The notes under the pieces are model-generated. The model was not told the origin of the DNA, ran no database searches, and worked only from the letters and a program-made list of their open reading frames with translations. A stretch of DNA of 64,000 bases from Armatimonadota bacterium (GTDB lineage Bacteria > Armatimonadota > Fimbriimonadia > Fimbriimonadales > Fimbriimonadaceae). The position numbers and the translations under genes were made by a program. Numbering within the stretch: the first letter of the stretch is position 1; each line of letters opens with the position of its first letter. Positions 53,915 to 63,251 of this stretch are shown in pieces. The DNA lies in contig JAKOXK010000081.1 of NCBI GenBank assembly GCA_029781035.1, forward strand, positions 62,001-126,000. The letters are read 5' to 3'.

Positions 53915-55338
53915 AGTCCTTTGCTGCCTTTGTCATGGTGTCGCTTGCTGTTGCCGGTTGCGGGAAACCCCCGGATTCAGGCGACAGTGCCGACCAAGCC
54001 AAGCCTGTGGTCCAGGTCACCATAGCCACCGCCGAGAAGGGCGACATCCAAGAGACCGTCGAGGCAACGGGGACGCTCGCACCACTACCGGGCCAAGAGG
54101 CCAAGGTCGCACCATTGTCTCCTGGGCGGATCAAAGACGTCCGTGTCAAGATTGGCGACACTGTAACCAAGGGACAGGTCCTTGCGACGATCGACGCTGG
54201 AGCCCTCGCTGGACAAGTCGGAGGGGCCCGGTCTGCTGTGCAAGCAGCCCGAGAGGCACTTGCCCAGGCCCAAATCAACCTTGACGCTGAGAGGCGGTCT
54301 CAACAGGCGGCGGTCGAACAAGCTCACTTGAACGTGCGCGCCCAAACTGTTGCGCTCGCCAAGCTGCGGGCCGGATCCAGACCGCAGGAGATCGCTCAGG
54401 CTCAAGCCGCCGTCTCTTCGGCGCAGGCAGCGGTCACAAACGCCGTCCAGAACCTCTCGCGCTCGCAGACGCTCTACGGAGAAGGACTGCTGGCCCGCAA
54501 GGATCTGGAAAGCGCCCAGGCACAAGTAGAGACTGCGAAGGCACAACTCGCCAGCGCCGAGCAGGCCCTGTCGCTCGCCAAGCAAGGAAACCGGCCAGAA
54601 GACATTCAGGCGGGCGAAGTGGCGCTCGACCAAGCCCGGCAACAGCTCAGGGCTGCACAGGCCCAATCGGTCCAGGTCAAATCAAAGGAGCAAGACGTCC
54701 AGATCGCTAGGCAACAAGTAGCCTCGGCGACCGCTAGCCTGCAGTCTATCGTCGCGCAGTACAATGCCCTTACCATTGTCTCACCGGTCGGTGGGACGGT
54801 CGTGGCAAGGGCTGTCAACCCGGGTGAGAGCGTCGACACGACGACGGCCATCGTCACGGTCGTCAACCTAGACCGTGTCCGACTTCTCCTTCATGTCGCC
54901 GAAGGGAGCCTTGCGAAACTCCGGCCCGGACAGGCGGTCGAATTCACCACAGATGCCGCTCCTGGCTCGCCTCATAGAGCCGTCCTGAGCGTCATCGGCA
55001 GCGCGATCGACCCTGCTTCGAACACGGTGGAAGTGGAGGCTGTCGCAGACAACAGCGACCACAGGCTCCGGGACGACGGTTTTGTCACGGCAAAGATCGT
55101 GACGAAGTCGGTGACAGGCGTCGTGCTCGTTCCAGTCACTGCAGTCGTTCAGAAAGGAGGTCAGCCAACTGTCTTCACCGTGGGCCAAGACGATGTCGCT
55201 CACGCGAACAAGGTGGTCCTCGGAGTGACCGATCCTAACAGAACCGAAGTCGTGAAAGGTGTTTCGTCGGGCGACCGCGTCGTCACGACCGGGGCCCTTG
55301 AGCTCGAGGACGGGACGGCGACAAGGACGGCTAAATGA
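53911..55338 (+). CDS. RND efflux periplasmic adaptor lipoprotein
   Basis: GTG start; MKSFAAFVMVSLAVAGCGKPPDSG carries a lipobox (AVAGC). A lipoyl-like half (QETVEATGTLAPLPGQEAKVAPLSPGRIKDVRVKIGDTVTKGQVLATID) flanks a long Gln/Ala-rich helical hairpin of about 180 residues (QAAVEQAHLNVRAQTVALAKLRAGSRPQEIAQAQAAVSSAQAAV), then the second lipoyl half (IVSPVGGTVVARAVNPGESVDTT) and beta-barrel/membrane-proximal parts. 475 residues. Links the pump to the TolC-type channel. Confidence 0.9.
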   Translation: MKSFAAFVMVSLAVAGCGKPPDSGDSADQAKPVVQVTIATAEKGDIQETVEATGTLAPLPGQEAKVAPLSPGRIKDVRVKIGDTVTKGQVLATIDAGALAGQVGGARSAVQAAREALAQAQINLDAERRSQQAAVEQAHLNVRAQTVALAKLRAGSRPQEIAQAQAAVSSAQAAVTNAVQNLSRSQTLYGEGLLARKDLESAQAQVETAKAQLASAEQALSLAKQGNRPEDIQAGEVALDQARQQLRAAQAQSVQVKSKEQDVQIARQQVASATASLQSIVAQYNALTIVSPVGGTVVARAVNPGESVDTTTAIVTVVNLDRVRLLLHVAEGSLAKLRPGQAVEFTTDAAPGSPHRAVLSVIGSAIDPASNTVEVEAVADNSDHRLRDDGFVTAKIVTKSVTGVVLVPVTAVVQKGGQPTVFTVGQDDVAHANKVVLGVTDPNRTEVVKGVSSGDRVVTTGALELEDGTATRTAK

Positions 55339-58300
55339 GCGCGCTAGACTGGCTCATTCGCCACGTGAGGGCCGTGGGCCTGCTCGTCGTGGGTCTCTGT
55401 CTCCTCGGTGTCTTCGCTGCGACGAACTTGCCGCTCGCGATATTTCCCAACCTGACTGTGCCGAGGATCATCGTTGCGGCTGAAGGGGGCGACGCTCCTT
55501 CGGAGAACGTCTTGGTAAGTGTCACGAAACCCCTCGAAGAGGCGTTCAGCAGCATTCCCGGCCTTAAACTTGAGGAGTCGCAGACTACTCGAGGCTCGGC
55601 GGGGTTCACTCTGACGTTCCAAGACGGCAGCGATATGAACGTCGTGCTGCAGTTGGTGCGCGCCAGGATCGCAGAGGTCGCATCGACGCTTCCTAACGGC
55701 GTGTCCGTGACTGCTGAAAGGCTGAACCCTACAGTCTTTCCGATCATCGACTACAGCCTGACTTCAGACAGGCGGAGCCTTGCCGACCTCCAAGAGCTCG
55801 CTTTGTACACGGTGAGGCCGAGGATTGCGCGGATCCCTGGTGTCGCCCGAGTGTTGGTCAACGGCGGCGACAAGCGCGAGTTCCAAGTGGTCGTCTCGCC
55901 CGCTAAGTTGTCGGCTCACGGATTCGCAATGGCCGACGTGGACGACGCCATCGCCAAGACGAACATCATCACGGCGGTCGGAAGTTACGACGAACAGTAT
56001 GTGCGCCACTTGGTCATCGTCTCTGGCAGCCTCAGCGACGAGGACTCAATCCGGCATGTCGTCATCGGGGCTAAGGACAGGGTTCCAGTTACCGTCGGCG
56101 ACGTCGCGTCAGTGAGCGAGGGAGTCGAGCGGCGGACTGTCATCGCGACTGGCGGGGGCAAAGACGCTGTCCTTCTCAACATAATTCGCAGCCCAGACGG
56201 CAACACGGTGCAAGTCGCTGACGACGTGCGGGCCGAAGTCGCCCGTTTGCGGGCTACTCTGCCCCAAGACGTCGTCCTCACACCGTTCTATGACCAGTCG
56301 GAGATCGTACGGGAGAGCGAGGCCAGCGTCGTCGAAGCGATAGCCATCGGGGGCTTCTTGGCGCTTATCGTGGTAACGCTGTTCCTGCGGAACTTCCGGG
56401 CGGCCTTTGTCACCTTGGTGATGCTTCCGATCACTCTGGTGATAGCCTTCGCCGCTCTGCGCTTTTTTGGAATGACCCTCAACATCATGACGCTGGGCGC
56501 GATTGCCATCGCCCTCGGATTGGTGATCGACGACGCCATCGTGGTCGTGGAGCACATCTATCTTGAGCTGGAGCAAGGGCACCCTCGGCTTAGCGCCGTG
56601 GTGCACGGTTTGCGCGACATCACGCCAGCCATGGTCGGTTCGACCATGGCGACGGTGGTGACGTTCGCGCCACTCATGCTTCTTCCCGGCGTGACCGGTG
56701 GCTTCTTCGCACCACTTGTCAAAACGATGATCTCTGTCTTGGCTGTCTCGCTTGTCCTCGCCCTTACTGTCGTCCCACTTCTTGCGAGGTGGGTGTTCCC
56801 TGAAGGTCTGGTGACGGGAGGGCCGCACGTGGCGGGCCCAGTCGAACGCACTTACCTTAAAGTCGTGCACTGGGCACTGAGTCACAGGCCTGTCACGCTC
56901 CTGCTGATCGCGCCGATCGCGGCAGGAGTCTGGTTCCTGTTCGGCCAACTGCAAAGCGGCTTCATGCCCGAGTTCGACGAAGGCGCCTTCGTCTTGGACT
57001 ACCGGATGCCTGCTGGCACATCGCTTGCCGAGACGGACAGGGTGATGCGACAAGTCGAAGCCGTCCTCGCCCACGAAAAGGGCGTCAAGACCTGGTCCAG
57101 GTTGACAGGCGCTCTTTCCGGATCAGGTCTGGAGATCACGCAGTTGAACCAGGGCGACATGGTGGTTCGGCTTACGTCTGGAAAGCGGCCAAGCGCTGAC
57201 GAGATCATGAGCGACGTCCGCAACAAACTAGGCTCCCTTGTGCCTGACCTCAGTGTCGATATGGTTGCGATCCTCGGAGACCTGATCGGAGACATTGCGG
57301 GCACGCCCCAACCCGTCGATGTCAAGGTCTTTGGTCCAGACATCAACGTTCTGAAACAGGTGGCGCAACAGGTCGCCGACAAAGTCTCTTCGGTCAAAGG
57401 CGTCGTCGACGTGTCCGACGGCATCATTGAGAGCGGCCCTGAGACGATGGTCCAGGTCGACCCCGTCAAGGCGGCAGTCCGGGGGCTCACCATCGACACC
57501 GTGACCTCTGCGGCCCAAGGGGCAATGGACGGCGACGTGCCTTCCTTTGTGAAGAGGACCGATCTGTTAGAGCCTGTCCGTGTTAGGTTCCCTTTCGTTG
57601 CCAACCGGACGGTCGACTCTGTGCGGGCCATGACTGTCGCCGCTCCCAATGGACAACTTATCCCGCTCGGAAGCGTCGCAAACGTGTACGTCGACCAAGG
57701 CGGGCCCGAGCTTGACCGCGAGAACCAGCGGCTCATGGTCGCGGTGACAGCGCGCCTGGAGGGAATCGACCTTGGGTCTGCCATACGACAGGTCAAGTCG
57801 AAACTGACCGGGCTCGCGCTTCCGCCCGGCTATGCGATCGAATATGGTGGCCTTTACAAAAGCCAGCAAGAGTCCTTCCTTGCCCTTGGCGCAGTTTTCG
57901 CGACGGCCGCCGCGGCCGTGTTCTCCGTGATGGTGTTCGCTCTACGGTCCTTCCGCATCGCGGTCTCGCTCTTCACAGCTGCCGTGCTGTCGCTCGCTGG
58001 TGTCGTCTTAGCCCTATGGATGACCGCCACGCCGCTAAACGTCTCGTCGTACACGGGCGCCATCATGATCGTCGGAATCGTCACGGAGAATGGCATCCTG
58101 CTTTTCGACGAGTTTCTGCGAAGGAAGCGCCTCGAGCCGGAAAGGGCTCCGCTGGCACTCATTGCCGAAGCTGGCGCGGCGCGCTTGAGGCCGATTCTCA
58201 TGACCACCTTCGCAGCGATCACAGCCTTGTTCCCTCTGGCACTTGGAATCGGCGCAGGCGCGGCCATGCAGAAGCCACTTGCTATCTCGGTCATCGGCGG

Positions 58301-58388
58301 ACTCGCGTTTTCGACGCTCTTCACGCTCGTGCTCGCGCCCGTGTTGTACGCGAGCCTCCTTGCGCGCTCCGAACGTGCCAAGGCTTAG
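55335..58388 (+). CDS. RND-family efflux pump permease
   Basis: Twelve-span proton-driven exporter. DWLIRHVRAVGLLVVGLCLLGVFAATNLPLAIFPNLTVPRIIVAA, then IALGLVIDDAIVVVEHIYLELEQG with the Asp-Asp pair of the proton relay as in AcrB, and the second membrane block (ALGAVFATAAAAVFSVMVFALRSFRIAVSL, GIVTENGILLFDEFLRRKRLE). 1017 residues. The DD pair favours an organic/hydrophobic-substrate pump over CusA-type metal pumps, though assignment by one motif is weak. ATGA overlap with the adaptor. Confidence 0.93.
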   Translation: MSALDWLIRHVRAVGLLVVGLCLLGVFAATNLPLAIFPNLTVPRIIVAAEGGDAPSENVLVSVTKPLEEAFSSIPGLKLEESQTTRGSAGFTLTFQDGSDMNVVLQLVRARIAEVASTLPNGVSVTAERLNPTVFPIIDYSLTSDRRSLADLQELALYTVRPRIARIPGVARVLVNGGDKREFQVVVSPAKLSAHGFAMADVDDAIAKTNIITAVGSYDEQYVRHLVIVSGSLSDEDSIRHVVIGAKDRVPVTVGDVASVSEGVERRTVIATGGGKDAVLLNIIRSPDGNTVQVADDVRAEVARLRATLPQDVVLTPFYDQSEIVRESEASVVEAIAIGGFLALIVVTLFLRNFRAAFVTLVMLPITLVIAFAALRFFGMTLNIMTLGAIAIALGLVIDDAIVVVEHIYLELEQGHPRLSAVVHGLRDITPAMVGSTMATVVTFAPLMLLPGVTGGFFAPLVKTMISVLAVSLVLALTVVPLLARWVFPEGLVTGGPHVAGPVERTYLKVVHWALSHRPVTLLLIAPIAAGVWFLFGQLQSGFMPEFDEGAFVLDYRMPAGTSLAETDRVMRQVEAVLAHEKGVKTWSRLTGALSGSGLEITQLNQGDMVVRLTSGKRPSADEIMSDVRNKLGSLVPDLSVDMVAILGDLIGDIAGTPQPVDVKVFGPDINVLKQVAQQVADKVSSVKGVVDVSDGIIESGPETMVQVDPVKAAVRGLTIDTVTSAAQGAMDGDVPSFVKRTDLLEPVRVRFPFVANRTVDSVRAMTVAAPNGQLIPLGSVANVYVDQGGPELDRENQRLMVAVTARLEGIDLGSAIRQVKSKLTGLALPPGYAIEYGGLYKSQQESFLALGAVFATAAAAVFSVMVFALRSFRIAVSLFTAAVLSLAGVVLALWMTATPLNVSSYTGAIMIVGIVTENGILLFDEFLRRKRLEPERAPLALIAEAGAARLRPILMTTFAAITALFPLALGIGAGAAMQKPLAISVIGGLAFSTLFTLVLAPVLYASLLARSERAKA

Positions 58389-58467
58389 CGAGTTCCAAGT
58401 TGTCGGTGGAGGCGTACAGTGTTTACTCGGAAACGGGGCAGCGGTACCTGCTTCCGGAGAACGAACA

Positions 58468-58914
58468 ATGAGCACGAGAATCACAACGATCGCATGCGTC
58501 GCGGCGACATTCGGCCTTCTGGCGGCTGCGGCCGTATTCGCGAGGAGCGCCGACGCACGAGAGCCGTCTAACTCTGTCAGCAAGCTTTACGCGGTTGCCC
58601 AGGACGAGAAAGGTGAATCCGGCGGGCAGACCAAATGGGCGCGGCCAACAACGCCGTCTGTCAAGATAAGTCCGGTGGAAGCGATGCGGGCCGCCACGTC
58701 AAAGTTGGGTGGCGGGACTGCCTTTCAAGCCAATTTCGAGTTCGACGAGGGACACTGGTCGTATGGTGTTATGGTCGCCAAGGGCCACAAGATTTCGGAG
58801 GTCGAAGTCGACCCAATGAGCGGGAAAGTACTAGACTCGGAGTCTGTGGACCCAGCAGGAGAGGCCAGCGAGATGAAGGCTGATCTGGCGAAGATCGCGA
58901 AGGCAGGAGGCTAA
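58468..58914 (+). CDS. Exported PepSY-domain protein
   Basis: From ATG 58468 (GGAGA eight bases upstream): MSTRITTIACVAATFGLLAAAAVFARSADA is a signal peptide. VKISPVEAMRAATSKLGGGTAFQANFEFDEGHWSYGVMVAKGHKISEVEVDPMSGKVLDSESV is a PepSY domain. 148 residues. It lies between the pump and a two-component system, a typical place for periplasmic PepSY sensors. Its in-frame TAA stop precedes the response regulator by a few bases. Confidence 0.8.
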   Translation: MSTRITTIACVAATFGLLAAAAVFARSADAREPSNSVSKLYAVAQDEKGESGGQTKWARPTTPSVKISPVEAMRAATSKLGGGTAFQANFEFDEGHWSYGVMVAKGHKISEVEVDPMSGKVLDSESVDPAGEASEMKADLAKIAKAGG

Positions 58915-58941
58915 GTCGAGATCAAGGGCCAACCACGAGTC

Positions 58942-59613
58942 TTGGTCGTCGAGGACGAGCCCTCGATGTCCCGGCTTCTGGAGCAGGCGCTCCAGGAGTC
59001 GGGCTTTGATGTCTCTGTCGCTCCAAACGGATCGGAGGGCCTCAAGCGCGCCAGGGGCCACGACCTTCTCATCGTGGACGTCATGATGCCGGAGATGAAC
59101 GGCTTCGAGATGGTCCGGCAGTTGAGGGGCTCTGCCGAAATGATCCCGGTGCTGTTCTTGACAGCCCGTGGCGGACTCGACGACCAAGTGAAGGGCCTGG
59201 ACCTTGGTGGCGACGACTACCTGGTCAAGCCCTTTGTCTTGGAGGAACTGCTGGCCCGCCTCCGTGCTTTGCTCAGGAGGTCACGGGCTAACCAGGACGT
59301 CCTCGAGTACGACGACCTCCTGATGGACACCCGATTGCGTTCAGTGAAGCGGAACGATCGGTGGATAGACTTGTCGAGAACGGAATTCGCCCTTCTAGAA
59401 ACGTTCATGCTGAACCCAGGCATAGTCCTGTCCAAACCAAGGCTGTTCGAACTCGTATGGCACGAAGACAATCCTCGCGACCCGAACCTCATTGAGGTGT
59501 ACATGAACTATCTCCGAACGAAGTTGGAGGCCATGGGACGCCCCCGGCTGATCCACACGGTCAGGGGCAAAGGGTACGTCTTGGAGGTGAGGCACGGTCA
59601 GCCACAAAGCTAG
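58942..59613 (+). CDS. OmpR-family response regulator
   Basis: Receiver domain with the DE pair of VVEDEPSM, phospho-acceptor Asp in HDLLIVDVMMPEMNGFEMV, conserved Thr/Ser-side LFLTARG and Lys in DDYLVKPF. The winged-helix C-terminus follows (LSRTEFALLETFMLNPGIVLSKPRLFELVW, VYMNYLRTKLEAMGRPRLIHTVRGKGYVLEV). The track start TTG (58942) removes the first beta-strand residues; the frame is open back to a TAA at 58912 with AGGAGG at 58905, but offers only ATC (58921) or GTC as earlier codons. The true start is unresolved. Confidence 0.88.
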   Translation: MVVEDEPSMSRLLEQALQESGFDVSVAPNGSEGLKRARGHDLLIVDVMMPEMNGFEMVRQLRGSAEMIPVLFLTARGGLDDQVKGLDLGGDDYLVKPFVLEELLARLRALLRRSRANQDVLEYDDLLMDTRLRSVKRNDRWIDLSRTEFALLETFMLNPGIVLSKPRLFELVWHEDNPRDPNLIEVYMNYLRTKLEAMGRPRLIHTVRGKGYVLEVRHGQPQS

Positions 59614-59620
59614 GCTCGGT

Positions 59621-60889
59621 TTGGTTTCCGCGGGGGTTGCGGCCTTTGTGCTGGCGATCGTGTTCTCGGTCGTAGTATGGCTTTCCCGATCGTCCGCAAT
59701 GTCCCAGAAGCGGAGCGAACTCGCTGCAGCTTTTCGCAGCGCGTCAGGCGACCCCGTGAGCCGGTTCGACGCCTCCGAGTTTCACGAAGACCACCCAAGG
59801 ATGGCCGCCACCGTGTTCGACAAGTCTGGCAAGGTCGTCGCCTCTACAGGGCCCGTAGCTTCAGATGAGCTCGGCTTCCGGATCGAAGGCGCAACAGCGT
59901 ACTATGGCGGCACCTTGGTGGGAGGACGCCTTGTCCTCTCGACTAACTGGGCAGACACCGAACAGGGCTTGCAGAGGCTGGAGTTGGTCCTGTGGTCTAT
60001 ATGGCTTCCGTTGTCCTTCCTGGTTGGAGCTTCGACTTGGCTCGCCGCTCTTTCGGTCTTCAGGCCGCTGCAACGTCTGAGCGACCAGGCTGCGGAAATC
60101 AGCGGCTCAAGTAGGGACGAGCGCCTCGCAACAACTGACCGCGCCGAGTTCGGAGCGTTTGCGGAACACCTCAACGGCATGTTGGACCGTATCCGTCAGT
60201 CAGTCCACCGAGAAGAGAAGTTCGCGGTGGACGCAGCACATGAACTTCGAACCCCACTGGCAATCATGCGGACACGAGTCGAGACGACCCTGCTCAGGGA
60301 GAGGTCCTCCGAGGAGTACATTGCGTCCCACAAGGCCCTGCTAGGTGAGATCGACCGTCTGACGCGCATCGCCTTGTCACTCCTTCAATCGACACGTGCG
60401 GCTGACCCGGTTACGGAATCGACAGAGCTTTCTAGCGTAGTCGGAGAAGCAGTGTCTGGATGGACGGACCGGTTTGCCGAACATCGCGTCGAACTCCGTC
60501 ACACCCTTGATGTTGCCTATGCCAGTATCGAACCTGCTGAAGTCAGGATCGTCCTCGACAACCTCTTGGACAACGCCCTCCGTTTTAGCGATCCGGACTC
60601 ACAAGTTGACGTGAAGCTGAGGGTCACACCTGATGGGGGCTCGCTCTTGACTGTCGAAGACGAGGGCCCCGGAATCGAGACTAGCCTTCACGAAGCCGTT
60701 TTCGAGCGGCTTTTCAGAGTGGACAACCACCGGAACAGGAGTAACGGGGGAAGCGGGATCGGTCTCGCGGTCAGTCGGCGGATCGTCGAGGCACGGGGCG
60801 GCGCCCTCGCCTGCGAAAACCGAGACCCGAGGGGTGCCCGGTTTGTTTGCCGGCTGCCTCGCGCCGAAGTCGAGGCGACCAGGACATGA
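59621..60889 (+). CDS. Sensor histidine kinase (HisKA type)
   Basis: Two membrane segments (GVAAFVLAIVFSVVVWLS and LVLWSIWLPLSFLVGASTWLAALSVF) bracket a ~100-residue periplasmic sensor. A HAMP-like stretch (RPLQRLSDQAAEISGSS), H-box FAVDAAHELRTPLAIMRTRVE, N-box DNLLDNALRFSDP, DEGPGIE and GGSGIGLAVSRRIVEARGG follow. 422 residues. TTG 59621 is the track start; SHKARLGL upstream reads like its natural basic N-terminus, but the only upstream codons near GGAGG are GTC or ACG. Pairs with the preceding regulator and probably controls the efflux operon. Confidence 0.88.
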   Translation: MVSAGVAAFVLAIVFSVVVWLSRSSAMSQKRSELAAAFRSASGDPVSRFDASEFHEDHPRMAATVFDKSGKVVASTGPVASDELGFRIEGATAYYGGTLVGGRLVLSTNWADTEQGLQRLELVLWSIWLPLSFLVGASTWLAALSVFRPLQRLSDQAAEISGSSRDERLATTDRAEFGAFAEHLNGMLDRIRQSVHREEKFAVDAAHELRTPLAIMRTRVETTLLRERSSEEYIASHKALLGEIDRLTRIALSLLQSTRAADPVTESTELSSVVGEAVSGWTDRFAEHRVELRHTLDVAYASIEPAEVRIVLDNLLDNALRFSDPDSQVDVKLRVTPDGGSLLTVEDEGPGIETSLHEAVFERLFRVDNHRNRSNGGSGIGLAVSRRIVEARGGALACENRDPRGARFVCRLPRAEVEATRT

Positions 60890-61251
60890 ACTGCACGAAC
60901 GTAGCGAGTCGTCGCAAAACGGAGCGATACTCGTTGGTGCCTTCACTGGTCGACTGTAACACGGCAGTCGTCGCACCCAGACGGGTCTGACAAGAGCATA
61001 GGGCTAGGTTCTTGGCCGACCAGGGATCAATCCCGATTCGCATGTGCCATTCTCGCGCTTCGTATAACCTGTGCATTGTCCATTGAACGATTGGGGATGC
61101 CCGAATGTGTCCTGGCCAGCTACGGTTCGGATTCCAAAGTCTTCGGATCTGAATGAGTCGGCCCTGTCTCTGCCACCTTGGCCCACGATCGAACTCCAGG
61201 GAGCACAGGAAATACAAACGGTCGTTTGTATTTCTTCGGGTAGGATAGGGC
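60890..61251. other. Spacer before the recombinase gene
   Basis: No gene supported. The only clear structure is the 26-bp palindrome at its right end. Confidence 0.5.
61209..61234. promoter_or_regulatory. 26-bp palindrome upstream of the serine recombinase
   Basis: GAAATACAAACG-GT-CGTTTGTATTTC has perfect 12-base arms around a 2-base centre and ends 17 bases before the recombinase ATG. Serine recombinases bind palindromic sites with a 2-bp crossover centre, so it may be the recombinase's own crossover/res site or an autoregulatory operator. Confidence 0.7.
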
Positions 61252-62016
61252 ATGGCCAAGTCTAGACGCAAACTGCACCGACCCGAATCAGATGCCGTGA
61301 GCGTGGTTGGTTACATCCGAGTCTCCACCGACAAGCAGGCCGACTCCGGCGCCGGGCTCGAGTCGCAGCGGCAAGCGATTGAAGACGAGGTCGGACGGCG
61401 CGGCTGGACGGTCTCAAGCATGGTGACAGACGAGGGACTGAGTGCCAAGGATCTGAACCGTCCCGGCCTCCAAGAGGCTCTGGAGTTACTCTCACGCGGA
61501 AAAGCGAATGCACTGGTCGCCGCCAAGCTTGACCGCCTGAGCCGATCGGTCGGCGACTTCTGCCAGTTGGTCGACCTGGCTTCCCGCCAAGGATGGAAAC
61601 TGGTCGTCCTCGACGTCAACGTGGACACGTCGACGCCGGTTGGCGAGATGGTCGCCAACGTGCTCGTGTCGTTCGCCCAGTTCGAGCGAAGGCTCATAGG
61701 ACAGCGGACTAAGGAGGCGTTGCGGGTCAAAAGAGAGCAGGGCATCGTCGGCGGTCGCCGGGTGTCTGTAGACAAGGTCACTGCACGCCTCATCCAGGTG
61801 CTCCGGTCACGCGGCATGACATACGCGCAGATCGCTGACCACCTGAACCTAGCTGGAAAAGCGACACCGATGAACGGCAAGAAGTGGTACCCGGCGTCAG
61901 TACGACAGATCGTTGTGCGACTTGATAGGCACACCGAAAAAGTACCAGTAGTGCGCCCAGTTAACTTCGGCGGCTTTCCGGCTCCCACAAATGTCACTAG
62001 GTACTCTTCACGCTGA
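61252..62016 (+). CDS. Small serine recombinase (resolvase/invertase type)
   Basis: GYIRVSTDKQADSGAGLESQRQAI contains the nucleophilic Ser (RVST). VAAKLDRLSRSVGDFCQLV, VNVDTSTPVGEMVANVLVSFAQFERRLIGQRTKEALRVKREQGIVGGRR and the C-terminal helix-turn-helix (TARLIQVLRSRGMTYAQIADHLNLAGKATPMNGKKWYPASVRQIV) complete it. 254 residues, the size of resolvases and invertases rather than large integrases. Likely acts within the island or resolves dimers. Confidence 0.9.
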   Translation: MAKSRRKLHRPESDAVSVVGYIRVSTDKQADSGAGLESQRQAIEDEVGRRGWTVSSMVTDEGLSAKDLNRPGLQEALELLSRGKANALVAAKLDRLSRSVGDFCQLVDLASRQGWKLVVLDVNVDTSTPVGEMVANVLVSFAQFERRLIGQRTKEALRVKREQGIVGGRRVSVDKVTARLIQVLRSRGMTYAQIADHLNLAGKATPMNGKKWYPASVRQIVVRLDRHTEKVPVVRPVNFGGFPAPTNVTRYSSR

Positions 62017-62194
62017 CTCTGATCGCTACTCTACGAGTCGTTGGCAGCACAAAGGGGTTGACTGGTTTCAACCTGGGGATTGGTGGCGCGAGTCGCTTCT
62101 CGGAGGATGGCCCCACCCCTCCCCCCTCCCCCGGTGGAGCTGGGGCGTACGACCTGGGCAGCACCGAATCACGCTTGAAGCCGAACATGCTGAC

Positions 62195-62884
62195 TCACTG
62201 ACGAATACACTTCTTGAGCGCCTCGGCTACCGAATGGCCACCGCAGTCGTACATAGTCATACCTACGCTTCCACCGTCAGGCCTCTTCCGTTTCTTGGCT
62301 GCTTTCTCCACGCGTTTGAGTGGACGGACTAGTTTGGCAATCTCGACCGGCTGCCCTCGAATCTCCAAGAGGGCGTCAGCCTTTGCCTTCGGCCCTCTCG
62401 TTCCCCAGAAGCGGCCCATGTTTCTGTAGCCCTCAGGGATCTGATTCTGCGGGTGATCGGGGCGCTTCAGCATATACTGGACCAAAGCGTCGTAGACCCT
62501 GATGGGTTTTGAATAGACGTTGACGTGGCTCGACCCTGTGGCACTTGCCCAAACTCGAGAAGCTTCACCCTCGTTGAGCGGGCCAGTCATCAGCATGTGA
62601 AAGTGCGGTTTCCCCGAGCTGAACTCCTGCTTCCAGAACAAAGAGACACCCTGCCTGACCACCCATAGGGCGAAGCGGTCGAGAGCCAACTTGGCAAGTC
62701 GGTCGTCGAGGACAGGCCGAGGGAAGGTCAGCCCGACAGCCCATGAATAGCAGGTTGCGTTACGTAGGTGGAGTAGGGCGCGCCGTCGGCTCTTGCGGCT
62801 GAACTCCCTGATGACCCTGGGCTGTTCTGTCGGTCGGGCTTGCGCAAGGACTGGCCGGGGCCGAGCTGCCTTGCGTCTGGTCAC
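62195..62884 (-). CDS. HUH-type replication initiator (Rep-like) protein
   Basis: From GTG 62884 (GAGGGA seven bases before) the protein has a His-hydrophobic-His motif in GKPHFHMLMTGPL and a candidate nicking tyrosine in YDALVQYMLKRPDHPQNQIPEGYRNMGRFWG. This is the motif order of rolling-circle Rep proteins of plasmids and some phages. 229 residues; the track ORF adds 130 N-terminal residues that overlap the HTH gene. It probably nicks an origin on this element. Plasmid, integrative element or filamentous-phage ancestry cannot be separated here. Confidence 0.68.
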   Translation of the reverse strand: MTRRKAARPRPVLAQARPTEQPRVIREFSRKSRRRALLHLRNATCYSWAVGLTFPRPVLDDRLAKLALDRFALWVVRQGVSLFWKQEFSSGKPHFHMLMTGPLNEGEASRVWASATGSSHVNVYSKPIRVYDALVQYMLKRPDHPQNQIPEGYRNMGRFWGTRGPKAKADALLEIRGQPVEIAKLVRPLKRVEKAAKKRKRPDGGSVGMTMYDCGGHSVAEALKKCIRQ

Positions 62885-62954
62885 GACGCAGTCCCTCGCC
62901 AGGACCTGGATTCCATCCCTTCCATCCTGTGTGTCGAGTGGTGGCCTAGTATTG

Positions 62955-63161
62955 TCAAGGAAATGTGGGCCCCTGTTGGGTTCCAGCTTCAGCCTGCCGG
63001 GCGATCCATTTTTCGAGCTCAAGGTAATGGACGCGCCTACTTCGCCTGCCAGCCAGATACACGCTCGGTATTTCGCCGGAGGCAACGAGTTGGTAGGCGA
63101 GTGACTTGCCGATGCCGAGAATCTCGGCGACTTCCGTAATCCTGTAGAACGCTTTCTGCAT
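62955..63161 (-). CDS. Excisionase-like helix-turn-helix protein
   Basis: MQKAFYRITEVAEILGIGKSLAYQLVASGEIPSVYLAGRRSRRVHYLELEKWIARQ is a MerR/Xis-type winged HTH. 68 residues from ATG 63161 with AGGA six bases upstream; the track start is 75 codons too early. Upstream of and same strand as rep. Either assists excision or controls rep. Confidence 0.8.
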   Translation of the reverse strand: MQKAFYRITEVAEILGIGKSLAYQLVASGEIPSVYLAGRRSRRVHYLELEKWIARQAEAGTQQGPTFP

Positions 63162-63251
63162 CGATTGTCCTGTCTGGCGCTCAGGCCGAAGACACTGTAC
63201 TTCCATTGATGTGCCAGAATAAAGTATCTTTCCATAGCGTTTACGTAGCAC

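Noticed and set aside
55335-58388. CusA-type heavy-metal pump
   Set aside because: Has the Asp-Asp pair of hydrophobic-substrate RND pumps and no metal-binding Met/Cys pattern that I could see.
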